Origin: BS750m-G57 sp964392945
Lineage (GTDB): Bacteria > Planctomycetota > Phycisphaerae > SM23-33
Direction of reading: 5' to 3'
Length of the DNA: 8,120 bases
Assembly (NCBI GenBank): GCA_964392945.1
Contig: CAYMSH010000301.1
Location: 1-8,120, forward strand
The translations under genes were made by a program, and so were the position numbers. The number at the start of each line of letters is the position of its first letter. Within the stretch, counting starts at the first letter, position 1. Below, piece after piece: positions 1 through 6,460 of the stretch. The notes below the pieces were generated by a model. The model did no database searches and had not been told where the DNA came from. It saw only the letters and a list, made by a program, of their open reading frames with translations.

Positions 1-172
1 CAACCTAACATGCGCCAAACTTGAAGAAAAATATTCTCACATGCGATAGCCCTGGTTTGCTACTACTGGACTAACGAGCCGCAAAAAGCGATATTACCCT
101 GATAAGATTGATCTGGCGCCGCGCGGCCGCAAAGAATCGCTGCGCCTGGAGCAACGACAGGAGCCCTGAATA
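1..172 (+). promoter_or_regulatory. Leader region upstream of the four-gene cluster, possible weak promoter
   Basis: No gene with a start, ribosome site and recognisable product was found here. The first 110 bases are clearly more AT-rich than the genes that follow, as expected of a promoter-bearing spacer. The best sigma70-like match is TTGAAG at 21-26, then an 18-nt spacer and an extended -10-like TGCGATAGC at 42-50. Its -10 matches only three of six consensus bases, so the call is weak. A 10-bp perfect palindrome, GCCGCGCGGC, lies at 118-127, overlapping a GCGGCCGC palindrome at 123-130. One forward frame is open from 2 to 169 except for a TAG at 47-49, so the tail of an upstream gene may lie here. 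Confidence 0.25.
159..163 (+). promoter_or_regulatory. Shine-Dalgarno site of the molybdoenzyme gene
   Basis: AGGAG lies 9 nt before the ATG at 173. It supports that start, which in turn places a complete twin-arginine signal at residues 15-21. TGA at 167-169 and TAA at 171-173 close two other forward frames right at the start codon. Translational coupling to something upstream is possible but unproven. Confidence 0.7.
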
Positions 173-1432
173 ATGACAGACCCGAGCAAATTCACCGTCC
201 AGAATCAAGCGCTGACACGCCGATGCTTCCTCCAACTTGGAGCCGCAGGAGCTGCAGCGTTGACAACTTCGTCGCTGTGGGCCCAGACCGGTCCGAAAGC
301 TCAAGCCGTCCGCAAGGCCGCCGCCGGGCTTGAGTATCTCACCCCGCCGAAGAACTTTCGCTTCTTCGGACGCGGAAACCCGCCGCCCTGGAAGCTCTCG
401 CCCGAAAAACGCAAGGAAGTCGGCCTGACAACCGACACATGGCGGATGGAAGTCGCCGCCGACCCCGACAGCAACACCAAACTCGACAATCCCATGACGG
501 TGAAGAACGGCAAGGCCCTGGATTGGGCCGGCCTGATGAAACTGGCCGAGACTCGCGCCGTACGGTATTTTCAGGTCATGTGCTGCACCAATGTCTCCGG
601 ACCGTTGGGAATGGGGCTCTGGGAAGGCGTGCCGCTGCGGGACGTGATCTGGCTGACCAAACCGACGGGCAACGTTCGACGCGTTTTCTACTACGGATAC
701 CACAATGACGACCCGAAGCAGCTGTTCCAAAGCTCCCTCCCTATCGGGCGAGTACTCGAGGATCCCCCGGGCGAGCACCCGGTGCTGCTGTGCTACAAGC
801 TCAATGGAAAACTGCTTTCGCCCCGAGCCGGGGCGCCCGTGCGGATACTCGTGCCGAATGCATACGGCAACAAGTCCGTCAAGTGGATACAGAACGTCTT
901 CCTGACAAACGAGCCCCAGGCCAATGACACCTACGCCGGTTGGAACAATGACACCGTCAGCGCCGTTAAGACCTGCGCACGGTTCATCCAGGCGCCGCGG
1001 AAGGCCCAGGCGGGCAAGCCCCTGGCGATCACCGGCGTGGCGCAAGTCGGCATATCGGGCCTGAGTAAGGTCCAGTACTGGCTGCATCCGAGCGACAAGG
1101 CGCTGGCGAAAGACGACCCGTACTTCACCAGCGCAGACTGGCGCGACGCGGAGATCCTGCCTGCGCCGAAAGACTGGGGAGGTGACCTCCCAGGCGGAAA
1201 ACTCCCCCCTATCCCTCGCCAATTCGACCTGGAGACAGGGCGCCCGAAGACCTGGCCGATGTTAAACACCATCGCACACTGGGTCGCTGTTCTGGGCGAC
1301 CTGAAGCCCGGGCGATACGATCTGCGATGCCGCACCATCGACGCCAACGGACAAGCTCAGCCGATGCCGCGACCGTTCCAGAAGTCCGGACGAAACGCCA
1401 TACAACGCATTTCGCTGAACGTCGAGGAATAG
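173..1432 (+). CDS. Tat-exported sulfite-oxidase-fold molybdopterin-dependent oxidoreductase
   Basis: This 419-residue protein is predicted to be a periplasmic molybdopterin enzyme of the sulfite oxidase superfamily. A twin-arginine signal (T15-R-R-C-F-L-Q21) precedes a hydrophobic Ala-rich stretch to about residue 37, which fits export of a folded, cofactor-loaded protein. The Mo-cofactor domain spans about residues 85-250. It has Cys137-Cys-Thr-Asn140 at the place of the family's C-x-(G/S)-N loop, then WEGVPLRDV at 150-158, LNGKLLSPRAGAPVRILVP at 210-228 and the signature KSVKWI at 234-239. Residues about 270-418 resemble the C-terminal Ig-like Mo-co dimerisation domain. Cys137 is the likely Mo ligand (inference from alignment by eye). 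Position 141 is Val, where sulfite oxidases have Arg after CAGN, so sulfite is a doubtful substrate. No heme motif is present. The gene is first in a run of exported proteins, 24 nt before the DUF4838 gene. Family certain; substrate unknown. Confidence 0.9.
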   Translation: MTDPSKFTVQNQALTRRCFLQLGAAGAAALTTSSLWAQTGPKAQAVRKAAAGLEYLTPPKNFRFFGRGNPPPWKLSPEKRKEVGLTTDTWRMEVAADPDSNTKLDNPMTVKNGKALDWAGLMKLAETRAVRYFQVMCCTNVSGPLGMGLWEGVPLRDVIWLTKPTGNVRRVFYYGYHNDDPKQLFQSSLPIGRVLEDPPGEHPVLLCYKLNGKLLSPRAGAPVRILVPNAYGNKSVKWIQNVFLTNEPQANDTYAGWNNDTVSAVKTCARFIQAPRKAQAGKPLAITGVAQVGISGLSKVQYWLHPSDKALAKDDPYFTSADWRDAEILPAPKDWGGDLPGGKLPPIPRQFDLETGRPKTWPMLNTIAHWVAVLGDLKPGRYDLRCRTIDANGQAQPMPRPFQKSGRNAIQRISLNVEE

Positions 1433-1445
1433 CCTCATAACCGCT

Positions 1446-1450
1446 GGAGA
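1446..1450 (+). promoter_or_regulatory. Shine-Dalgarno site of the DUF4838 gene
   Basis: GGAGA lies 6 nt before the ATG at 1457, inside the 24-nt gap after the TAG at 1430-1432. The short gap leaves no room for a terminator plus promoter, which supports co-transcription with the molybdoenzyme gene. Confidence 0.6.
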
Positions 1451-1456
1451 ACACCG

Positions 1457-3262
1457 ATGAGAGCGTCCAGAATTACAGTGATCGCAATTGTGCTCGCCGC
1501 GGCCGGATGCCTCCAGGCCAAGCCAACGGGAAGGTGCGCGATCTCCATCGGCGGTGAAACCCTCAGCGCCAAGACCCACGCGATAGTTCTGCCCGATAAG
1601 CCGACAGCCCAAGAGACCCGCGCCGCCGATGAACTGGCGACACATATCGCCAAACTCACCGGCCTGACGCTGCCGATAGTCGCCGACTCGAAGCTCACCG
1701 ACCAATCGCCTCTCATCGTCGGACGCTGCAATGCCGCCCTGGCGAAACTCGGCGTAAAGGTGAACTTCGCATCACTGGGCCTGGAGGGAATAGTCATCCG
1801 AACCAAGGGCCCGGCGCTGGTGCTGTCGGGCAACAAACGCGGCGTGCTGTATGCGGTCTATACGTTCCTGGAAGACTACTGCGGATGCCGCTGGTTGGCG
1901 CCCGACTGCACGGTGCTGCCCGCAAAAGGAGCTTTCGCAATCGGCGAGTTGAACATCCGATACATTCCGCCGCTGGAGTATCGCGCCACGGACTACCCCT
2001 GCCATCGCGACGCGGACTTTGCCGTGCGCAACAAGTACAACGGTACGCAAACCCGCATCGATGAACCCCGCGGCGGCAAGATCGCATACTCGCATTTCGT
2101 ACACACGTTCAACTCGATCCTGAACCCTGACAAGCACTTCAAGGAGCATCCCGAATACTTCTCAATGATCAAGGGCAAACGCATCGCGCGTCGAAGCCAA
2201 CTGTGCCTTACCAATCCGGAAGTGATCGCCATCGCCAAGAGGGTCGTCCGCCAGTGGATCAAAGACGCCCCGGCCGCCACGATCTTCAGCGTCTCGCAGA
2301 ACGACTGGCACAACTACTGCCAATGCACAAAGTGCGAAACGCTGGCGAGGAAGGAAGGCTCCCAGGCCGGACCAATGATCCACTTCGTAAACGCCATCGC
2401 AGACGACATCGCCAAAGACCATCCCGACAAGATCATCTCGACGCTGGCCTACCAATACACCCGCAAGCCGCCGAAGCACGTAAGACCGCGTCCCAATGTA
2501 ACGGTCCGCCTGTGCAGCATCGAGTGCTGCTTCTCGCATTCGCTGGAGGCCTGCTCGTACAACCGCACGTTCACCGATGACATCAAGGGCTGGTCGAAGA
2601 TCTGCAAGCGGCTGAGCGTCTGGGATTATGTCATCGATTACCACCACAGCGTGATGCCCTTCCCGAACCTCTACTCGCTCAAGCCGAACATCAACTTCTT
2701 CATCAACAACGGCGTAACGAGCATCTACGAGGAAGCCGCCTACTTCACCCCGGGCACGGAACTGGCCGAGCTGCGCACATGGATAATGGCCAAGACGCTC
2801 TGGGATCCGAAGTACGACACGGACAAAGCGATTAAGGAATTCCTGGCCGGCTACTACGGACCGGCCGCCGACCCGATCGCAAAGTACATCGAAGTAATGC
2901 ACAAGCAAGTGCGAGAGCACGCCGACTGGCACATGACCATCTGGTCCAAGCCGACGTCTCCCTGGCTGAACGCCAAAGCGATCGCAGAAAGCGTAAGACT
3001 CTTCGACCAGGCCGAAGCCGCCGTCAAGAACAGCCCAGACCTGCTGCGACGCGTACAAATCGCACGAATGCCAATCCAGTACACGCGGATAGCAACAGCC
3101 GACCGCTCCAAGGCCGACCCCGAAACAATCAACGCCCTGATAGACAAATTCGAAGCCGGAGCGAAGCTGTCCGGCCTGAAAATGGTCCGCGAACACAGAT
3201 CCTACGGCGACCTGAAAAAATGGCTGTCGGCCACACGAGCAAAGTGGGCCACGCAGGAATAA
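1457..3262 (+). CDS. Exported DUF4838 protein, glycoside-hydrolase-like
   Basis: This 601-residue secreted protein has an N-terminal hydrophobic signal (residues 5-21). Cleavage could be near LQA21, or at a poor lipobox (Ala-Ala-Gly-Cys18) that would make it a lipoprotein. Residues about 40-175 resemble the alpha-glucuronidase/hexosaminidase-type N-terminal domain: the motifs include AQETRAADEL (51-60), LIVGR (86-90), LVLSGNKRGVLYAVYTFLED (121-140) and CRWLAPD (144-150). Residues about 200-480 match the DUF4838 domain, thought to be a TIM-barrel related to glycosidases. Its hallmark block is QNDWHNYCQCTKC (281-293), followed by FVNAIADDI (310-318), STLAYQYT (328-335) and SIYEEAAYF (422-430). 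A helical tail follows. Asp283 and Glu425/Glu426 are candidate active-site acids, and Cys288, Cys290 and Cys293 a candidate metal or disulfide cluster; both are inference. A role in cleaving a complex glycan fits the neighbouring glycosidase, but I know of no assigned substrate. Confidence 0.88.
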   Translation: MRASRITVIAIVLAAAGCLQAKPTGRCAISIGGETLSAKTHAIVLPDKPTAQETRAADELATHIAKLTGLTLPIVADSKLTDQSPLIVGRCNAALAKLGVKVNFASLGLEGIVIRTKGPALVLSGNKRGVLYAVYTFLEDYCGCRWLAPDCTVLPAKGAFAIGELNIRYIPPLEYRATDYPCHRDADFAVRNKYNGTQTRIDEPRGGKIAYSHFVHTFNSILNPDKHFKEHPEYFSMIKGKRIARRSQLCLTNPEVIAIAKRVVRQWIKDAPAATIFSVSQNDWHNYCQCTKCETLARKEGSQAGPMIHFVNAIADDIAKDHPDKIISTLAYQYTRKPPKHVRPRPNVTVRLCSIECCFSHSLEACSYNRTFTDDIKGWSKICKRLSVWDYVIDYHHSVMPFPNLYSLKPNINFFINNGVTSIYEEAAYFTPGTELAELRTWIMAKTLWDPKYDTDKAIKEFLAGYYGPAADPIAKYIEVMHKQVREHADWHMTIWSKPTSPWLNAKAIAESVRLFDQAEAAVKNSPDLLRRVQIARMPIQYTRIATADRSKADPETINALIDKFEAGAKLSGLKMVREHRSYGDLKKWLSATRAKWATQE

Positions 3263-3263
3263 C

Positions 3264-3270
3264 GAAAGGA
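3264..3270 (+). promoter_or_regulatory. Shine-Dalgarno site fixing the start of the propeller gene at 3280
   Basis: GAAAGGA lies 9 nt before the ATG at 3280. The reading frame is open back to an ATG at 3220, but that longer form would overlap the DUF4838 gene by 43 nt and place 20 polar residues before the signal peptide. The site at 3264-3270 and the signal peptide that follows make 3280 the better start. Spacing and sequence are nearly the same as at the fourth gene. Confidence 0.75.
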
Positions 3271-3279
3271 CGCTCCGGT

Positions 3280-6200
3280 ATGAAATCGTCGTTTGAATTG
3301 AGGCTACTCATAGCTGCGTTCACCCTGTTGATGGCGCAGAGAGTCCATGCCGGCGAGATAGCCGACACACTCAAGCAGGCGAGGATCAGCGCCGGCGTTA
3401 TCGTGCTGGTGAACGCCGACGACGCGAGCTACAACGAAGCGGCGGCGACTAAATGCATCGTGCATGGCCTCGAAACAGACGGCAAACGGATCAGCGCCCT
3501 GCGAAAACGACTGCACGCCAATGGTCAATACGGCCGGGTCTCGGTAAGCAGCTTCAATGGCAAGACCCTGCCGCATATCGACAATCTGGTCAATCTCATT
3601 GCGATCAAGGGCCAAGGCGTTTTCAGGGCCGAAGCAATGCGCGTGCTGGCGCCCCGCGGGATCGCGTTGATCAAACGCGACGGATCGTGGACCAGAGCAG
3701 CAAAACCGCTCCCTGACGATATCGACGAGTGGCGTCAGTACCTCCGCAACGCCGACAACAACGCGGTCTCGAGAGACAAAGTCGGGCCCCCGGAGCGACT
3801 GCGATGGACCGGCGGGACGCGTTGGGGCCGCTCTCACATGTCGTGGGTCACCGTAACGTCGATGTTGTCGTCCCACGGACGTCTGTTCACCATAGAAGAC
3901 CTCGAATCGGTCGAGTATCACAAGCTTCCGGCCAAGTTCCACCTGATCGCACGCGACGCGTTCAATGGCTGCGAACTCTGGCGCAAACCGCTCAAGGGAT
4001 GGCACGAGACAGCCAGCTACGTGAAGCTCGTGCCCACGCAAATTCAACGCCGTATCGCCGTCATAGGCGAGAAGATCTACTGCACTTTGGGTTACACTGC
4101 CCCTATCGGCGTCTTCGATGCGGCCAGCGGCGAGCAACTCAAGACATTCGCCGGAACCGTCGGCACGGCGGAGTTTGTTTACGATCGCGGCGTTATCTAT
4201 GCGATCATTGGAAAACCGTACGGGATCCGGCAGTCCAGAGCCGGAGACACGGTAGTACTCAAAGCGTTCGACGCCGAATCAGGCGCCAGAAAATGGGGCA
4301 AGAGGATAACGGGCTATGTCGGCGGCTCCCTGGCTGTCAAAAGTGATTCTGTCGCCTACTGCACGAACAACCAGGTGGTTTGCTGCAACACCGCTTCGGG
4401 CAGGGTCACATGGTCTGCCGATTCACCCGGCCTAGATGTCAAACCGGCCAAGCGAGTCAAAGGCAGGAGGGGCAAACCCAAGGGTCCCATGGGCGGCCAG
4501 GACAACCTGAACCCCACGCTGGTCCTCACAGACGCCATGCTTTACTGCTCCACCGTCACTTCGGTCAAGGCGTACGGCCTCCCGGACGGGAAGCTCGCCT
4601 GGACGGCGCCGAACGTCCAGAACTACATGAAGGGCTCTGATCTTTTCATAGCCGACGGGCTGGTGTGGACCGGACTGCTGAACGGTCACGACCCCAAGAC
4701 AGGTAAGATCAAGCGACGGCTCACGCAAGTTATGAACCAACCGATGGGCCACGATCGCTGTTATCGCAACAGGATCACCGAGACCTACTACATCAACTCG
4801 AAAACCGGCGGTTCGGACTTCGTGTCGCTCAAAGGCGACGGCGAGTTTCCCGCTCCCTGGGTGCGGGCAACCTGCGGACTCGGCCCGCTGCCGGCAAACG
4901 GGATGCTCTACTCTTCGCCATATTCCTGCTCCTGCCTGAAAGGATCGATGCTCACGGGATTCAAAGCCCTGTACAGCAGCGGCCGCGCCAAGGGCGAGGT
5001 CATGAAGATCCAGCCAACGAGTCGGCTCATTAAAGGCAAGGCCTACGGAACCGAACCGACGGCCGCAGCCGCAGCAGCTGATTGGCCAACCTACCGAAAC
5101 CAAAGCGATCGCAGCGGGCTGACCAGGGAGCCCGTGGCCGGGAAGCTCAAACTCATCTGGAAGACAAAACTCCCATCGGTCCCGACGGCCTCCATTATCG
5201 TCGGCGACACCGTCTACGTAGCCGCAAGAGACAGCCACACGCTATATGCCCTCTCACGCAAAGACGGCGGCGTCCTCTGGACGTACACCGCGGGCGGGCG
5301 AATCGACAGTCCGCCGACTTTCCACAGGGGCTTGCTGGTCTTCGGATCTCGAGACGGTTGGGTTCATTCAGTTCGAGCGTCTGACGGGGTGCTGTCGTGG
5401 AAGTTCTGCGATCTGCCCGGTCGACGATTAATATCCGCCGACGGCCAGCTGGAATCGGCCTGGCCCGTCAACGGCGCGGTCATGATCCGAAAAGGCCTGG
5501 CGTACTTCGCGGCTGGACGCAGTTCGTTCCTTGACGGCGGGATCATCGTCTACGCGTTGGATCCGCTGACAGGCAAGGTCATCCACCGCCGACAGAACAG
5601 TGGTCCATATGCGAAGAACGGATTCCCGATCGTCGGCAAACGCAATACGCGGATCGAAGGCTTCAAAGGCGGTGTCTTCTCGAGCGAAGGCGACTTGCTC
5701 TATATCCGACACCAGGCGTTCAAGCCCGATCTAACGCCGGTGACGCTGTCTGAGTTGAAGCGATCCCATCTCATCGCATCCGGCGGATTCCTCGACGATA
5801 CGCCACAGCACCGCACATACTGGACCATCGACACGGACCTCTGCTATGGGCCCAACAAGGGCGCCCTCGGCGCAGGTCCCAAAGGCGATATCCTAGTGAT
5901 GGACGGCGATGTCTTCTACGAGATCCGCGGCTACCTGCCCGCTCGACACAGCACCAGCCTGGTCCCGCAGAAGGGATACGCTCTGTACAGCGGTCAACGC
6001 GCCAAGAACGGTCCCGGCGTTTGGAAAGCCGACTGGAAAACGCGCACTGTCCCGCGGTTCGGCGCGTGGAAGAAACGTTGGTCAACGCGGATCCCGCTGA
6101 CGGGCAACGCCCTGGTGGTTGCAGGCGACACTATCATCGCCGCCGGTGTTCCGCTGAAATCATCCTTCGGGCTTCAAGAGCTGTCGGCAACGTATGCGGG

Positions 6201-6360
6201 CAAACAGGGAGGCGTTCTCTGGACCGCATCAGCAAAGGACGGAGCCGTGATCGCCGAGATCAAGCTGCCGGCCCAGCCTGTCTGGGACGGACTGTCGGCC
6301 GCACGCGGTCAATGCTTCCTTACGCTCCGAGACGGATCGATCATGTGCCTGGGCCAGTGA
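3280..6360 (+). CDS. Exported PQQ-like double beta-propeller protein with degenerate methyltransferase-like N-terminus
   Basis: This 1026-residue protein starts with a signal peptide (hydrophobic 9-19, cleavage near VHA24-GE). Residues about 30-145 resemble a class I SAM methyltransferase fold (VHGLETD at 61-67, NLIAIKG at 105-111, AMRVLAPRGIALI at 119-131) but lack a glycine-rich SAM motif, so the domain is probably inactive. A linker with DEWRQYLRNADNNAVSRD (149-166) leads into PQQ-like repeats. Tryptophan-docking motifs occur near W234, W339, W378, W441, W627, W667, W707 and W981. The CGLGPLPANGMLYSSP block (532-547), with Cys550 and Cys552, closes the first propeller. A poly-Ala linker (595-600) precedes the second, opened by DWPTYRNQSDRSG (601-613) and including RIDSPPT (674-680), LESAWPVNGAVMI (724-736) and AAGRSSFLDGG (744-754). 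I recognise this architecture from planctomycete proteins of unknown function. It could be a quinoprotein, or a BamB-like scaffold without cofactor. It lies 17 nt after the DUF4838 gene. Confidence 0.88.
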   Translation: MKSSFELRLLIAAFTLLMAQRVHAGEIADTLKQARISAGVIVLVNADDASYNEAAATKCIVHGLETDGKRISALRKRLHANGQYGRVSVSSFNGKTLPHIDNLVNLIAIKGQGVFRAEAMRVLAPRGIALIKRDGSWTRAAKPLPDDIDEWRQYLRNADNNAVSRDKVGPPERLRWTGGTRWGRSHMSWVTVTSMLSSHGRLFTIEDLESVEYHKLPAKFHLIARDAFNGCELWRKPLKGWHETASYVKLVPTQIQRRIAVIGEKIYCTLGYTAPIGVFDAASGEQLKTFAGTVGTAEFVYDRGVIYAIIGKPYGIRQSRAGDTVVLKAFDAESGARKWGKRITGYVGGSLAVKSDSVAYCTNNQVVCCNTASGRVTWSADSPGLDVKPAKRVKGRRGKPKGPMGGQDNLNPTLVLTDAMLYCSTVTSVKAYGLPDGKLAWTAPNVQNYMKGSDLFIADGLVWTGLLNGHDPKTGKIKRRLTQVMNQPMGHDRCYRNRITETYYINSKTGGSDFVSLKGDGEFPAPWVRATCGLGPLPANGMLYSSPYSCSCLKGSMLTGFKALYSSGRAKGEVMKIQPTSRLIKGKAYGTEPTAAAAAADWPTYRNQSDRSGLTREPVAGKLKLIWKTKLPSVPTASIIVGDTVYVAARDSHTLYALSRKDGGVLWTYTAGGRIDSPPTFHRGLLVFGSRDGWVHSVRASDGVLSWKFCDLPGRRLISADGQLESAWPVNGAVMIRKGLAYFAAGRSSFLDGGIIVYALDPLTGKVIHRRQNSGPYAKNGFPIVGKRNTRIEGFKGGVFSSEGDLLYIRHQAFKPDLTPVTLSELKRSHLIASGGFLDDTPQHRTYWTIDTDLCYGPNKGALGAGPKGDILVMDGDVFYEIRGYLPARHSTSLVPQKGYALYSGQRAKNGPGVWKADWKTRTVPRFGAWKKRWSTRIPLTGNALVVAGDTIIAAGVPLKSSFGLQELSATYAGKQGGVLWTASAKDGAVIAEIKLPAQPVWDGLSAARGQCFLTLRDGSIMCLGQ

Positions 6361-6460
6361 GAACATCTGCGGCGGTTGTCGACGACGTGCGCTTCGGATG
6401 TGAATCCGCTGGCCGATCTCGTATGATTACATCAACTCAACAGTGAAAGGAACGTCCGAT
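6361..6460 (+). promoter_or_regulatory. 100-nt spacer with small hairpin and -10-like hexamer, possible internal promoter
   Basis: This is the only sizeable gap between genes after the leader. CGGAT-GTGA-ATCCG at 6395-6408 is a perfect 5-bp stem with a GNRA-type tetraloop. It has no downstream T run, so it is not a convincing terminator. TATGAT at 6422-6427 matches five of six bases of a sigma70 -10 box, but the -35 position 17 nt upstream (TGTGAA) is poor. The gap could carry a weak internal promoter or an mRNA-processing element. No small gene is evident in it. Confidence 0.25.
6445..6451 (+). promoter_or_regulatory. Shine-Dalgarno site of the partial glycosidase gene
   Basis: GAAAGGA lies 9 nt before the ATG at 6461. 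It overlaps an in-frame GTG at 6443 that lacks its own ribosome site, so ATG 6461 is preferred. The same heptamer and spacing precede the propeller gene. Confidence 0.7.

Noticed and set aside
71..1222. 383-codon open frame on the minus strand opposite the molybdoenzyme gene
   Set aside because: It has no recognisable domain, and the opposite strand encodes a clear molybdopterin enzyme with conserved motifs. Long antisense frames are expected in GC-rich genes.
2162..3196. 344-codon minus-strand open frame inside the DUF4838 gene
   Set aside because: It is rich in Val, Arg, Asp and Gly with no domain signal. It mirrors the codon structure of the conserved plus-strand domain.
3220..3279. Upstream ATG at 3220 as the start of the propeller gene
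   Set aside because: It would overlap the DUF4838 gene by 43 nt, has no good ribosome site, and would bury the signal peptide behind 20 polar residues. ATG 3280 has GAAAGGA at 9 nt.
5066..5083. Poly-alanine coding tract as a simple repeat of interest
   Set aside because: Mixed GCN codons encode six Ala at the junction between the two propellers. A flexible linker explains it.
3280..6360. Heme-binding or cytochrome c function for the propeller protein
   Set aside because: Cys pairs exist (368-369, 550/552), but no C-x-x-C-H motif is present anywhere in the protein.
6395..6408. Rho-independent terminator after the propeller gene
   Set aside because: The stem is only 5 bp and no T tract follows.
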